Shown: one piece after another, positions 24,651 through 33,624 of the stretch
Numbering within the stretch: the stretch's first letter is position 1
Layout of the letters: the number at the start of each line of letters is the position of its first letter
Assembly (NCBI GenBank): GCA_934130025.1
Contig: CAKOXG010000009.1
Span: 1 to 41,632, forward strand
Origin: an uncultured Clostridia bacterium
GTDB lineage: Bacteria; Bacillota; Clostridia; TANB77; CAG-508
DNA: 41,632 nt
Direction of reading: 5' to 3'
The notes under the pieces: model-generated
Databases searched by the model: none
What the model saw: the letters and a program-made list of their open reading frames with translations, nothing else
What the model was told of the DNA's origin: nothing
Made by a program: the position numbers and the translations under genes

Positions 24651-25250
24651 ATGTCATATTATGCACCATCAATTGAAAAATTAATAGAAAGCTTTGAAAA
24701 GTTACCAAGTATAGGAAATAAAACAGCAGCAAGGCTAGCATTTCATATATTAGATGCGAGTGAAGAAGAAACTAACGAATTTATACAAAGCATAATAAAT
24801 GCTAAGAAAAATTTAAAGTATTGTTCAAAGTGCTACAATATAACGGATACAGATCCATGCCCAATATGCTCAAATACCACAAGAGATCAATCAGTAATTT
24901 GTGTGGTAGAAGATGTAAGAGATGTAGTAGCAATGGAAAAAACACACGAATTTAAAGGCGTTTACCATGTACTGCATGGCTCAATATCTCCAATGAATGG
25001 AGTAGGGCCAGATGATATAAAGATAAAAGAACTTTTGGCGAGATTGATGGATGGAACTGTAAAAGAAGTAATACTTGCAACTAATCCAAGAGTAGAAGGA
25101 GAAGCAACTGCGATGTATCTATCTAAACTAATAAAACCATTAGGAATAAAAGTTACTAGAATTGCACATGGAATTCCAGTAGGAGGAGACTTAGAGTATA
25201 CAGATGAAGTTACTTTAAGCAGAGCATTGGAAGGAAGGGTACAATTATAA
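24651..25250 (+). CDS. recR: Recombination protein RecR
   Basis: A 199-residue DNA-clamp protein of the RecFOR repair pathway. The N-terminal helix-hairpin-helix contains LIESFEKLPSIGNKTAARLA. The C4 zinc finger is CSKCYNITDTDPCPIC (about residues 57-72). The Toprim domain begins ICVVEDVRDVVAMEKT and includes VYHVLHGSISPMNGVGPDDI and EVILATNPRVEGEATAMYLS. The C-terminus GDLEYTDEVTLSRALEGR is the family ending. It closes the dnaX operon at a terminator shared with the convergent glycosyltransferase. Confidence 0.97.
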   Translation: MSYYAPSIEKLIESFEKLPSIGNKTAARLAFHILDASEEETNEFIQSIINAKKNLKYCSKCYNITDTDPCPICSNTTRDQSVICVVEDVRDVVAMEKTHEFKGVYHVLHGSISPMNGVGPDDIKIKELLARLMDGTVKEVILATNPRVEGEATAMYLSKLIKPLGIKVTRIAHGIPVGGDLEYTDEVTLSRALEGRVQL

Positions 25251-25288
25251 AAAAGGAGATTTAAGTTAAATAGCTTAAATCTCTTTTT
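25251..25288. terminator. Bidirectional terminator between recR and the glycosyltransferase
   Basis: A stem pairs 25251-25265 with 25274-25288 (core of 10 perfect bp) around an 8-nt loop. There are A and T runs on either side. The stop codon of the minus-strand gene (25277-25275) lies inside the stem. Confidence 0.8.
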
Positions 25289-26432
25289 GTATGTGTTTTT
25301 TTAATTCATCTCCAAGAATTATATTACAAATATCTTTTGTAGAATTTCTTTTGGCATATAATTTTGTGTTAATTCTCATTTGATGAAGTTTTTTATTATC
25401 ATTTAATAATTCACAGATAATAGAAGAATAATTTGAATCCTTTTTTAGCCAGACTGCAACACCGGCATTCTCTAAAAATTCTGCATTTTCCTCTTCTTGG
25501 CCGGGAATGGGGTTGATTGCAACAATTGGTAAACCAGAAGCCAAACTTTCAGTTGTTGTCAAGCCACCAGGTTTTGTAACAACTAAATCCGAAATACTCA
25601 TTAATTCTGGTACTTGATGAGTATAGCCTAAAACTTTTACTATATCTTCTGCTTTTTCAGCTTTTACAAGTTTTTCGAATTCCTCTCTCATTTTTTCGTT
25701 TTTGCCAGAAATCGCAACTATTTGATGGTTAGAAATATTATCGATAAAGGCTTTTAAAATTTTAACTGTTTGCTCTTTTCCAAGGCCAAACTCCCCACCA
25801 CCAAAAAATAATATGACCCTTTTATCTAGGTTTAATCCTAAACTTTCCATTACAGAAGCTCTATTAAAATGCTTCAAAAATCTATTAGACAGAGGAATTC
25901 CTGTTACAAAAACCTTGTCCTCAGGAATGTTTTCAGAGATTAAGCTTTGTCTCATTTTCTCGTGTGACACAAAGAAAAAGTCTACAAATTCTTTTCCAAC
26001 TAACCATTGCTCATGAGGTGCAAAATCCGTTAAGATGGTAGCTAATTTACAATCAGTTAAGGCTTTTCTTTTTAAATAGCTTACCATTTGGCTTCCAAAA
26101 GGGTGTGTAGAAATAACAATGTCTGGTTGGTAACTTTTTATTAATTTTAAAAGCTTTTTTGCCAGTAGATTATTTGCAGTGGAACTGATTCTGGCGATGG
26201 GGCCTTTTTGAGACAAAGTATAAACTTCACCCCAAGCCCAAGGAAACTTTTTGGCCATTTCTTTATAAGCTGTTGTACTAATTTTATTTATTTTTTTATT
26301 AACATACAACATGCAGTCAACCAAGTTAGTTTCGCAATCTGCATAATGTTTATCAATATATTGCTTTATAGAATTTGCGGCAGATAAATGCCCACCACCA
26401 AAAGAAGCATAAAAAATTAAAATTTTTCTCAT
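25275..26432 (-). CDS. MGDG synthase/UgtP-like glycosyltransferase
   Basis: A 385-residue GT28/MGDG-synthase-type transferase that moves a sugar from a UDP-sugar to a lipid acceptor; Bacillus UgtP makes the glucosyl-diacylglycerol anchor of lipoteichoic acid. Motifs: ILIFYASFGGGHLSAANSI (acceptor side), ISTHPFGSQMV and ILTDFAPHEQWLVG. VILFFGGGEFGLGKEQT opens the C-terminal half. VVTKPGGLTTTESLASGLP and INPIPGQEEENAEFL form the UDP-sugar site. I chose ATG 26432 (AAAGGAT upstream), because 15 further upstream codons precede the conserved start without support. UDP-glucose could come from the genes at 9391-12477. Acceptor and sugar are inference. Confidence 0.88.
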   Translation of the reverse strand: MRKILIFYASFGGGHLSAANSIKQYIDKHYADCETNLVDCMLYVNKKINKISTTAYKEMAKKFPWAWGEVYTLSQKGPIARISSTANNLLAKKLLKLIKSYQPDIVISTHPFGSQMVSYLKRKALTDCKLATILTDFAPHEQWLVGKEFVDFFFVSHEKMRQSLISENIPEDKVFVTGIPLSNRFLKHFNRASVMESLGLNLDKRVILFFGGGEFGLGKEQTVKILKAFIDNISNHQIVAISGKNEKMREEFEKLVKAEKAEDIVKVLGYTHQVPELMSISDLVVTKPGGLTTTESLASGLPIVAINPIPGQEEENAEFLENAGVAVWLKKDSNYSSIICELLNDNKKLHQMRINTKLYAKRNSTKDICNIILGDELKKHIQKEI

Positions 26433-26573
26433 GTAAAAATAAATCCTTTCATTTAAATAAGAAATTGCTATAAGCATTTTATCATAACATATAAAAAAAC
26501 AAAAGATAAAAATGTATAAAAATAAAGAAATTACTAATAATAAAAATAAATATATTGAGAAGGGAACTGCAAA

Positions 26574-27053
26574 ATGAAAAAATACAAAACTATTTTAATG
26601 AAAACCATATTAAGTGGGATAATATTAGTTGCAATACTTTTTGCAATTTCAGCAATAATGGAATCCAAAACTAAGGCAGCGAGCAATTCAAATTCAACAT
26701 CAGATGTTCAATTACTTGCAAGAGCAATAAATGGAGAAGCGAGAGGTGAGCCATATGAGGGGCAAGTAGCAGTAGGAGCAGTAATTTTAAATAGAGTAAA
26801 ATCATCAAAATTCCCCAATACAATAGCTGGGGTAATATATGAACCAGGAGCATTTACAGCAGTGTCTGATGGACAAATAAATGTTGCAATATCAGAAAGT
26901 TCCACTGTTGTAAAAGCAGCCAGAGATGCGTTAAACGGTTGGGACCCGTCTGGAGGCGCTTTATACTATTTTAATCCTGCAACGGCAACAAATAAGTGGA
27001 TATGGTCAAGGCCATTAATAAAAACAATTGGGAAACACAGATTTTGTAGTTAG
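26574..27053 (+). CDS. sleB: Spore cortex-lytic enzyme SleB/CwlJ family
   Basis: A 159-residue cell-wall hydrolase with an N-terminal signal segment (residues about 8-35) and a Hydrolase_2 (SleB catalytic) domain. It contains LLARAINGEARGEPYEGQVA with the catalytic Glu, VGAVILNRVKSSKFPNTIAG, YEPGAFTAVSDG and ALYYFNPATATNKWIW. It lacks the N-terminal peptidoglycan-binding domain of Bacillus SleB, as clostridial forms can. SleB degrades muramic-lactam cortex during germination. It is followed 15 nt later by ypeB, its partner. Ribosome site GAGAAGGGA. Forespore control is expected from the family; no clear SigmaG promoter was found. Confidence 0.9.
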   Translation: MKKYKTILMKTILSGIILVAILFAISAIMESKTKAASNSNSTSDVQLLARAINGEARGEPYEGQVAVGAVILNRVKSSKFPNTIAGVIYEPGAFTAVSDGQINVAISESSTVVKAARDALNGWDPSGGALYYFNPATATNKWIWSRPLIKTIGKHRFCS

Positions 27054-27068
27054 AAGGGAGAATTAGAA

Positions 27069-28463
27069 TTGATTAAAAATACTCATTTAAAAACGAATGA
27101 TAACACTAAAAAGAACTATATTATTGTAGGAATTATTTTGGCGATTGTAGTTGTTGGAGCTATAGTATATTATGCTTATCAGGAAACAAGAAAATATATA
27201 ACAGCCTCAGAAAATAAAAATAACATGGCTTTTTTTGAATTAGTAGATTATGTACAAAATGTTGAAACATACCTTGCAAAGGCAATGATTTCAACAACGC
27301 CAGAACATGGAGCTGAAACATTAACAAATGTATGGAGAGAAGCAAGTGTTGCGCAAAGCTGTTTAGCACAATTACCAATAAGCAGCCATGAATTAGAAAG
27401 TACCTCTAAATTTTTAAATCAGGTAAGCGATTACAGTTATACTTTATCAAGAAAAAATATTGAAGGGGAAAGCTTAACACAAGAAGATTTTAATAACATA
27501 AAGGAATTACACAACTATAGTGTAGAGTTGGAAAACACTCTAAATCAATTATCTACAGATTTAAATAATGGAAGAATAAAATGGAGAGAGCTGGAAAATA
27601 AAGGAACACAGGCATTTGCAACACAGGTTAGTTCAATTACAGCAGATTCCTTTACAAGCTTAGAAGAAAATTTCCACGAATACAGTGGCTTGATATATGA
27701 TGGAGCATTTTCAGACCATATAACATCAAGTGAAAAGAAAGGCTTAACGGGAGAAGATATAAATGAAGATGAAGCAAATCAAAAAGTTAAGGAATTTTAT
27801 GGAGAAGACAAAATTGAAGAAATAACATCAAATGGTTATTCAGAAAATGCGGAAATACCTTCCTATGATTTTAGCGTAAAAATGAAAGAAAGTGACAATC
27901 CAGCAACAATATCAATTTCAAAAAAAGGAGGGCATGTAATATTTGCAAATTATAATAAATCGGTAAATGCAGAGACTATAAACCAAGAAAAAGCAGATGA
28001 ATTAGCAAAAGCCTTCTTAAATAATCACGGATATATGGATATGAAAGAAACCTACTATTTAAAACAAAATGGAATTGTTACAATAAATTATGCTTATAAT
28101 CAAAACTCTGAAAACGGTATGGTTGTAATGTATCCGGACTTAATAAAAGTAAAGGTAGCACTAGATGATGGAAGCATACTTGGAATTGAAACAACAGGAT
28201 ATTTAAATTCACATTATACAAGGAAAATTCCGCAAAACTTAATTACGGAGGAAAAGGCAAAAGAAGTAATAAATAAAGAACTTGAAATTTTAAGCACAAA
28301 TTTGGCAATGATTCCGACTGAATGGAAGACAGAGGTTTTATGTTGGGAATTTAAAGGTAAAGTTGATGGAAATGAATTTTTAGTATATATAAATGCAGAA
28401 ACAGGAAAAGAGGAAGACATACTAGTAATTGTAAATACTCCTGATGGTACACTAACACATTAA
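27069..28463 (+). CDS. ypeB: Germination protein YpeB
   Basis: A 464-residue membrane-anchored spore protein that stabilises and localises SleB. It has one N-terminal membrane helix (IIVGIILAIVVVGAIVYYAY, about residues 17-36) and a long helical central part with FFELVDYVQNVETYLAKAMI. PepSY-like segments fill the C-terminal half (ISISKKGGHVIFANYNKSVN, TGYLNSHYTRKIPQNLITEE). The final segment is CWEFKGKVDGNEFLVYINAE. The start is TTG 27069 with GAAGGGAG upstream. It forms the classic sleB-ypeB operon, which supports both calls. A strong terminator follows. Confidence 0.93.
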   Translation: MIKNTHLKTNDNTKKNYIIVGIILAIVVVGAIVYYAYQETRKYITASENKNNMAFFELVDYVQNVETYLAKAMISTTPEHGAETLTNVWREASVAQSCLAQLPISSHELESTSKFLNQVSDYSYTLSRKNIEGESLTQEDFNNIKELHNYSVELENTLNQLSTDLNNGRIKWRELENKGTQAFATQVSSITADSFTSLEENFHEYSGLIYDGAFSDHITSSEKKGLTGEDINEDEANQKVKEFYGEDKIEEITSNGYSENAEIPSYDFSVKMKESDNPATISISKKGGHVIFANYNKSVNAETINQEKADELAKAFLNNHGYMDMKETYYLKQNGIVTINYAYNQNSENGMVVMYPDLIKVKVALDDGSILGIETTGYLNSHYTRKIPQNLITEEKAKEVINKELEILSTNLAMIPTEWKTEVLCWEFKGKVDGNEFLVYINAETGKEEDILVIVNTPDGTLTH

Positions 28464-28470
28464 AAATAAA

Positions 28471-28516
28471 AAATATAGAGATTGTAATAAAAAATTACCA
28501 TCTCTGTATTTTTTAT
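28471..28516 (+). terminator. Terminator of sleB-ypeB
   Basis: An 18-nt stem (one mismatch, one G-U) pairs 28471-28488 with 28494-28511 around an A5 loop, followed by a T run. Confidence 0.8.
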
Positions 28517-28566
28517 TAAGATAATTAAAGCGGCCTTGTGTAAAATGTGAAATCTATTAGAAATTG

Positions 28567-28595
28567 TTGCAAAAAGAATTCGATAGGAATATAAT
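28567..28595 (+). promoter_or_regulatory. Promoter of murF-ddl
   Basis: TTGCAA at 28567-28572, 17-nt spacer, TATAAT at 28590-28595, 27 nt before the murF ATG. Confidence 0.7.
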
Positions 28596-28621
28596 AATAA
28601 AAAAATATTGGAGGAGAATTG

Positions 28622-30019
28622 ATGAACAAATACCTAACCGTACAAGAAATTTTAAATGTTACTGGAGGAAAACTTTTATATGGGAATGAAGAAGAACAAT
28701 GTAAAAGCTTTTCAAGGAATACAAAAGAAATAAACAATGGAGACATATATGTAGGATTTAAAGGAGAAAAAAATGATGGCTCAAAGTTTTATATGGAAGC
28801 TTTTGAACAAGGTGCCAAGGGATGTATAATTAACAAAATTGAAGGACTAAATCCGAACAAAATTGAAGGAAAATTTATAATTGAAGTTAAAGATACTGTT
28901 GATGCAATAGGAAAAATGGCTGCTTTAAAAAGAGAGAAGTATAACATACCAGTAATTGCAATAACAGGAAGCGTTGGAAAAACCAGTACAAAAGATGCTG
29001 TTGCAAGTGTAGTTTCGGAAAAATATAAAACGCTAAAAACGAAGGGTAATATGAATAATCATATTGGCATGCCAATGACAATTCTAAAATTAAAAGACGA
29101 AGAAGCTTTAGTAGTTGAAATGGGAATGAACCACTTTGGGGAAATAAGCAAATTGACAAATATAGCAAAACCAACTGTTGCAATAATTACAAACGTTGGA
29201 ACTGCACACATAGGAAATCTAGGTTCAAGAGAAAATATATTAAAGGCAAAGTTAGAAATACTAGATGGACTTGCAAAAGATGGAACATTAATTATTAACA
29301 ATGATAACGACTTGTTACATAAATGGAATGAAGAAAACTCAACATGTAAGGTTTTTACCTATGGAATAAATAATAAAAGCATGATAATGGCCAAAAATAT
29401 TGAATATAATGAAAATGGAAGTGAGTATGACCTTACAGTAAACCTGGATGAGGCAGAAAAAAAGAATGGGGGAAAAATTCAGGTACCTGTTGGAGGAGAA
29501 GCATTTGTTTACAATAGTTTAGCAGCAATATCTGTAGGAAAAATATTGAACATAGAAGATGAAAAAGTAAAAAAAGGAATAAAAGAATTTGAATTAAGTA
29601 AAATGAGATTAGATGTTCAAAAAGTTGAAAGAGGATACACTGTAATAAATGACTGTTATAATGCAAATTACGATTCTATGAAATCTGCTATCCAATATCT
29701 AAATAAAATGCAGGGGAACAGAAAAATTGCAGTTTTAGGAGATATGCTTGAACTTGGAGAATTTTCTAAAAAACTTCATGAAGATGTCGGAAAAGAGGTT
29801 GCTAGCAACAATATAGATATATTAATAACAGTTGGAAAAGAAGCAAAAAATATTGCAAAAGTTGCACAAGAAAACGGTGTAGAGCATGTATACTCTTATG
29901 ACGGTAACCAGGAAGCAATAGAAAAATTAAGAAAAATATTAGGAGTTGATGATGTGGTTTTAGTAAAAGCCTCGAATTCAATGAATTTCAAAGAAATCGT
30001 AGAAAATATTATAAAATAA
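28622..30019 (+). CDS. murF: UDP-MurNAc-tripeptide--D-Ala-D-Ala ligase
   Basis: Cytoplasmic Mur ligase that adds D-Ala-D-Ala to the peptidoglycan precursor. 465 residues. N-terminal domain: RNTKEINNGDIYVGFKGEKN, the MurF uridine-binding region. The ATP loop is VIAITGSVGKTSTKDAVASV; the catalytic centre has VEMGMNHFGEISKLTNIAKP and TNVGTAHIGNLGSRENILKA. The C-terminal domain has VINDCYNANYDSMKSAIQYL and KIAVLGDMLELG. ATG 28622 is chosen over TTG 28619 because GGAGGA then has better spacing. The gene is followed 30 nt later by ddl, which makes its dipeptide substrate. Confidence 0.96.
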   Translation: MNKYLTVQEILNVTGGKLLYGNEEEQCKSFSRNTKEINNGDIYVGFKGEKNDGSKFYMEAFEQGAKGCIINKIEGLNPNKIEGKFIIEVKDTVDAIGKMAALKREKYNIPVIAITGSVGKTSTKDAVASVVSEKYKTLKTKGNMNNHIGMPMTILKLKDEEALVVEMGMNHFGEISKLTNIAKPTVAIITNVGTAHIGNLGSRENILKAKLEILDGLAKDGTLIINNDNDLLHKWNEENSTCKVFTYGINNKSMIMAKNIEYNENGSEYDLTVNLDEAEKKNGGKIQVPVGGEAFVYNSLAAISVGKILNIEDEKVKKGIKEFELSKMRLDVQKVERGYTVINDCYNANYDSMKSAIQYLNKMQGNRKIAVLGDMLELGEFSKKLHEDVGKEVASNNIDILITVGKEAKNIAKVAQENGVEHVYSYDGNQEAIEKLRKILGVDDVVLVKASNSMNFKEIVENIIK

Positions 30020-30049
30020 GAGTACCTTAATGGTAGAAAGGAAGATTTT

Positions 30050-31114
30050 ATGAACAAAATTAAAGTTGGGGTTATTTTTGGAGGAATGTCAACAGAACAT
30101 GATGTTTCAGTTGTATCTGGAAGTTCAGTAATAAAAAATTTAGATAAACAAAAATATGAAATTTATCCCATATATATTTCAAAAGATGGAACATGGTACC
30201 ATTATGTGAAACCAGTAGATAAAATAGAAATATTTGAAATTGGAAATGAACCTAAAGAATTAGAAAAAATAGATAATGAATTTGAAGCATTAAAGAAAAA
30301 TGATGTAATATTTCAAGTTCTTCATGGATTATATGGAGAGGATGGAACAATTCAAGGCTTATTAGAAATGCTTAAAATACCATACATTGGATGTAGAGTT
30401 CTTGCTTCAAGTATTTGTATGGATAAGATTTATGCAAAAATAATATTTGAAAAGGCAAACCTAAAGCAAGCAAAATATGTAATAATAAATGCTTGTAAAT
30501 CAGAAAATAAATACATATACATAGATGATAATTTGAACCATGAAGAAAAGGATGAATGCGAAATATCTAAAATAGTAAAAGAAAAACTTGGATTTCCTGT
30601 ATTTGTAAAACCATCAAATTCAGGTTCTTCAGTCGGAGTAAATAAGGCAAGAAATGCAGAAGAATTAATAAAAAACATAAAAGAAGCCGCAAAATATGAT
30701 TCGGAAATTCTAATTGAAGAGGCAATAAACGGAAAAGAAGTAGAATGTGCAGTTCTTGGAACAGATAATGTAACAACTGCAAGTAATGTTGGACAAATAA
30801 TTTCTGCAGAAGAATTCTATGACTATGATTCAAAATACAAAAATGCAGAATCAAAAGTAATAATACCAGCAAATATAAAAGAAAAAACAGCAGAAAAAAT
30901 AAAGAAAAATGCAATAAAAGCATTTAAGGCTGTAAAAGGAAGTGGACTTTCAAGAGTAGATTTCTTTGTAGACAAACAAACAGAAGAAGTTTATATAAAT
31001 GAAATTAACACAATGCCCGGATTTACTAATATAAGCATGTATCCAAAGTTATGGGAAAATGCAGGATTGGAATATTCAAAATTATTAGATGAGCTAATAA
31101 AAACAGCAAAATAA
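30050..31114 (+). CDS. ddl: D-alanine--D-alanine ligase
   Basis: An ATP-grasp enzyme joining two D-Ala for peptidoglycan; 354 residues. It opens KVGVIFGGMSTEHDVSVVSG. VLHGLYGEDGTIQGLLEMLK and GCRVLASSICMDKIYAK follow. The ATP-grasp region has FPVFVKPSNSGSSVGVNKAR and EEAINGKEVECAVLG, and the Mg-binding end is EVYINEINTMPGFTNISMYP. The residue before the terminal D-Ala pocket motif (YSKLLDELI) fits the D-Ala rather than D-Lac type, though this is a weak indication. Operon with murF. Ribosome site AGAAAGGAAG. Confidence 0.96.
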   Translation: MNKIKVGVIFGGMSTEHDVSVVSGSSVIKNLDKQKYEIYPIYISKDGTWYHYVKPVDKIEIFEIGNEPKELEKIDNEFEALKKNDVIFQVLHGLYGEDGTIQGLLEMLKIPYIGCRVLASSICMDKIYAKIIFEKANLKQAKYVIINACKSENKYIYIDDNLNHEEKDECEISKIVKEKLGFPVFVKPSNSGSSVGVNKARNAEELIKNIKEAAKYDSEILIEEAINGKEVECAVLGTDNVTTASNVGQIISAEEFYDYDSKYKNAESKVIIPANIKEKTAEKIKKNAIKAFKAVKGSGLSRVDFFVDKQTEEVYINEINTMPGFTNISMYPKLWENAGLEYSKLLDELIKTAK

Positions 31115-31120
31115 ACGAAT

Positions 31121-31143
31121 AGGGACATCTTTATGATGTCCCT
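31121..31143 (+). terminator. Hairpin between ddl and yqeK
   Basis: A perfect 9-bp stem (31121-31129 with 31135-31143) with a 5-nt loop is followed by only TTGTGG. Terminator-like but with a weak U tract, so read-through into yqeK is likely. Confidence 0.5.
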
Positions 31144-31174
31144 TTGTGGTTTGAAAGAGAGGAATTTAATTAAA

Positions 31175-31756
31175 ATGGAAAAAATAGAAAAAATGAAAGA
31201 AGATTTAAAGAATATATTATCAGAAAGAAGATACATTCACTCAGTAGGAGTTATGGAAATGTGTGAAAAACTTGCAAAAATTTATAAGGTAGATGTAGAA
31301 AAAGCTAAAATTGCAGGGTTATTACATGATAATGCAAAAGAAATGAGCCCTGAAGAAATGCTAGATTATGTTAAAAAAAATAATATTGAAATTACTGAAA
31401 TAGAAAAAATAAATACGCCCATACTTCATGGAAAAATTGGTGCAGATATAGCAAAAAAGAAGTATGGAGTGGACAAGCAAATTGAAGATGCAATAAAATA
31501 TCATACTACTACAAATATAAAAATGGATACATTAGCAAAAATACTATATGTTTCAGATAAAATAGAAATGAATAGAATGTCTGATGAATATAATATCCAA
31601 GAAGAAAGGGAAGTTGCAAAAAAAGATTTAGATAGAGCGGTATTGATGATAATTGATTCTAATATTGAATCACTAATTAAAAAAGGAAAATTAATAGAGC
31701 AGGAGAGCATAGAAACAAGAAACAAAATATTAATAGAAATGTTAAAAAAACATTAA
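31175..31756 (+). CDS. yqeK: YqeK-family HD-domain phosphohydrolase
   Basis: A 193-residue HD-superfamily protein of the YqeK family, some members of which symmetrically cleave diadenosine tetraphosphate to ADP. The metal ligands are visible in order: RYIHSVGVMEMCEKLA (first His), IAGLLHDNAKEMS (HD motif), INTPILHGKIGADIA, and IKYHTTTNIKMDTLAKILYVSDKIE with the final Asp. The frame opens 14 codons earlier; ATG 31175 is preferred because of AGAGAGGA upstream. In many Firmicutes yqeK sits beside nadD and rsfS; here it stands after murF-ddl. Confidence 0.9.
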   Translation: MEKIEKMKEDLKNILSERRYIHSVGVMEMCEKLAKIYKVDVEKAKIAGLLHDNAKEMSPEEMLDYVKKNNIEITEIEKINTPILHGKIGADIAKKKYGVDKQIEDAIKYHTTTNIKMDTLAKILYVSDKIEMNRMSDEYNIQEEREVAKKDLDRAVLMIIDSNIESLIKKGKLIEQESIETRNKILIEMLKKH

Positions 31757-31774
31757 AAAAATGTTACAAAAATA

Positions 31775-31803
31775 TTTCAAAATGGAAAATTATGTGATAT
31801 AAT
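31775..31803 (+). promoter_or_regulatory. Promoter of the DnaJ-like gene
   Basis: TTTCAA at 31775-31780, 17-nt spacer, TATAAT at 31798-31803, 45 nt before the ATG. No CIRCE-like repeat was seen. Confidence 0.55.
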
Positions 31804-31847
31804 GTGGCTGAAAAATGTAAACAAAGCAACACGTTGGAGGATGCAAC

Positions 31848-32753
31848 ATGATTTTCAAGGACTATTATAAAATACTAGGATTAGAAACAAATAAAGTGGG
31901 TACTGATGAAATTAAAGCAGCATATAGAGAGCAGGCAAAAAAATATCACCCTGATGTAAATGTTGGTGTAAGAGGTGCCGAAGAAAGATTTAAAGATATA
32001 AACGAAGCATATCAAACACTAATTAATGAACAAACGAGAAAAAAATATGATAGAATGTGGAATTCAAAAATAAAAAGAAAAATGGCAAAAGAGCAAAAAA
32101 AAGAAGGAACTAAAACAACTACTAGAAATGAAATTTTGAGTATATTATTTGGAATAAATAATGAAAAGGTAGAAAATGTAACACATAAGAAAGAAAAAAA
32201 TGCTAAAATACCTGTCCAGGGAGAAGACGTGGAAACAGAAATTCCAATTTCCGTAATTGAGGGATTCTATGGGCAAACAAAGAAAATTTCATTAAGAACA
32301 GTGAATGGAAAAATGAAAAATTTTGAGGTAAAAATACCAGCAGGAATAAGAAACGGAGAAATGATTAGACTTATTGGACAAGGAAAGCCTGGAGAAAATG
32401 GTGGCAAGAATGGAGATTTGCTTATAAGAATAAACATGGAAAAAGATAAAAAATTCGAGCTAGTAGGTGAGGATATATATACAGAGTTAAACATAAGCCC
32501 ATGGGAAGCTGTGCTGGGCACGAAGGTAGATATTGATGCCATAGATGAAAGCATAGGGGTATTTATTCCTCAAGGAATAGAAACCGGAGAAGAGATAAAA
32601 ATTGAGCAAAAAGGATACAAAGATGGAAAAGGTGGAAGAGGAAAATTTATAATAAGGGTTAAAATAATGATACCTAAAAAAATTTCAACAAAAGAAATGG
32701 AGTTATATAAGGAATTAAAAAAGGTTTCAAAATTCAATCCAAGAAGCCTATAA
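31848..32753 (+). CDS. DnaJ-like co-chaperone without zinc finger (CbpA type)
   Basis: A 301-residue Hsp40 protein. The N-terminal J domain (residues 4-70) has FKDYYKILGLETNKVGTDEI, then YREQAKKYHPDVNVG with the HPD tripeptide that stimulates DnaK, and INEAYQTLINEQTRKKYDRM. A basic linker replaces the Gly/Phe region, and the four-CXXCXGXG zinc finger of true DnaJ is absent. The C-terminal substrate-binding domains include VETEIPISVIEGFYGQTKKI, then RLIGQGKPGENGGKNGDLLI and IYTELNISPWEAVLGTKVDI. This is the CbpA/type II arrangement. No dnaK or grpE is nearby. Ribosome site TTGGAGG. Confidence 0.92.
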   Translation: MIFKDYYKILGLETNKVGTDEIKAAYREQAKKYHPDVNVGVRGAEERFKDINEAYQTLINEQTRKKYDRMWNSKIKRKMAKEQKKEGTKTTTRNEILSILFGINNEKVENVTHKKEKNAKIPVQGEDVETEIPISVIEGFYGQTKKISLRTVNGKMKNFEVKIPAGIRNGEMIRLIGQGKPGENGGKNGDLLIRINMEKDKKFELVGEDIYTELNISPWEAVLGTKVDIDAIDESIGVFIPQGIETGEEIKIEQKGYKDGKGGRGKFIIRVKIMIPKKISTKEMELYKELKKVSKFNPRSL

Positions 32754-32775
32754 TTTACATAATTAACGAAAGATA

Positions 32776-32804
32776 TTGACATACTTCCAAAAAAATACTA
32801 TAAT
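32776..32804 (+). promoter_or_regulatory. Consensus SigA promoter of the VirD4-like operon
   Basis: TTGACA at 32776-32781, 17-nt spacer, TATAAT at 32799-32804: both hexamers and spacing are exact consensus. It is 56 nt before the first gene. Confidence 0.85.
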
Positions 32805-32860
32805 AAAGGAGTATGCAGAAGAAAAAATATGAATGAATTTCATAGAAAGAGGTGTAAAAG

Positions 32861-33379
32861 ATGGACCAAATACAGGGCAAACACTTTAGTATAACAGATC
32901 CACAAAATGTAAATACAGTAATATATCAAATAAATAAAACGGATAAATTACTTGATGAAAATTCACCTAAATTTACATTAGAAAGGCTAAAATGCAGAGA
33001 AGAAATTGTTGGGCTAAATAAAAAGAAAACTTTTTTTGTTGATGCTCAAAAAGAAATATATAATCAACTTGTAATTCTTTCTTTTGGTAAAGATAAAGTA
33101 GTGATTAATATGGGATTGGTAAATAAGGATGAAGTTAAAATTTCCAAGAAACCAGTGCCTGTTAAATTTGATACTCTGTATTCAGAAGAAGAAACGGAAT
33201 ACAAAGATATAAAATATACACCTAATTTACAAAGGCCAATAACGATAATAGACCCAGAAACAACAGAAGAAGTAAAACCAGTATTATATTTTGATAAGGA
33301 AACAAACGAAGTAAGAGGAAAATGCAAACTAAAACCATATAAATCATATTTTGCATTTGAAATTAGAGAAGACAATTAA
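32861..33379 (+). CDS. Hypothetical protein upstream of VirD4-like ATPase
   Basis: Not recognised. 172 residues, soluble, with no signal peptide or membrane segment; composition suggests beta strands. Notable stretches are GKHFSITDPQNVNTVIYQIN near the start, LERLKCREEIVGLNKKKTFF, and QLVILSFGKDKVVINMGLV. A Pro-rich part has LQRPITIIDPETTEEVKPVLYF, and the end is KLKPYKSYFAFEIRED. It has a good ribosome site (AGAGGTG). First gene of a three-gene operon with a 68-residue protein (12-nt gap) and a T4SS-coupling-type ATPase. A partner role is inferred from position only. Confidence 0.8.
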   Translation: MDQIQGKHFSITDPQNVNTVIYQINKTDKLLDENSPKFTLERLKCREEIVGLNKKKTFFVDAQKEIYNQLVILSFGKDKVVINMGLVNKDEVKISKKPVPVKFDTLYSEEETEYKDIKYTPNLQRPITIIDPETTEEVKPVLYFDKETNEVRGKCKLKPYKSYFAFEIREDN

Positions 33380-33391
33380 GGGGGAGCTTAA

Positions 33392-33598
33392 ATGAATGAA
33401 TTAAAAATAGAATCTACAAATGGAGGTTCAATTGCAATGCTTGTTGCAGGGCAAGTAATAATTGATGAAAGAGAAAAATCATGCAAAATGCCACCTGAGG
33501 CAAGTAGCAAAGCAAAAACTTCAAAAAATAATGAGGACTATGGAACAACAATACAGTTAATACCAAATAAAGAGATTAATTCTGAAATGGTATTATAA
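33392..33598 (+). CDS. Small hypothetical protein (68 aa) in the VirD4-like operon
   Basis: Not recognised. 68 residues with no membrane segment. Begins MNELKIESTNGGSIAMLVAG, has one Cys in a REKSCKMPPEASSKAKT linker, and ends with QLIPNKEINSEMVL. Ribosome site AAGGGGGAG at proper spacing, 12 nt after the preceding gene and 26 nt before the next, so it is probably translated as part of the operon. Confidence 0.65.
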   Translation: MNELKIESTNGGSIAMLVAGQVIIDEREKSCKMPPEASSKAKTSKNNEDYGTTIQLIPNKEINSEMVL

Positions 33599-33624
33599 AG
33601 TAAACACATGAAAAGGTGAGAATT

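Noticed and set aside
33616..33624. GTG start for the VirD4-like gene
   Set aside because: The GTG is itself part of the ribosome binding sequence GGTGAG, which is correctly spaced for the ATG at 33625.
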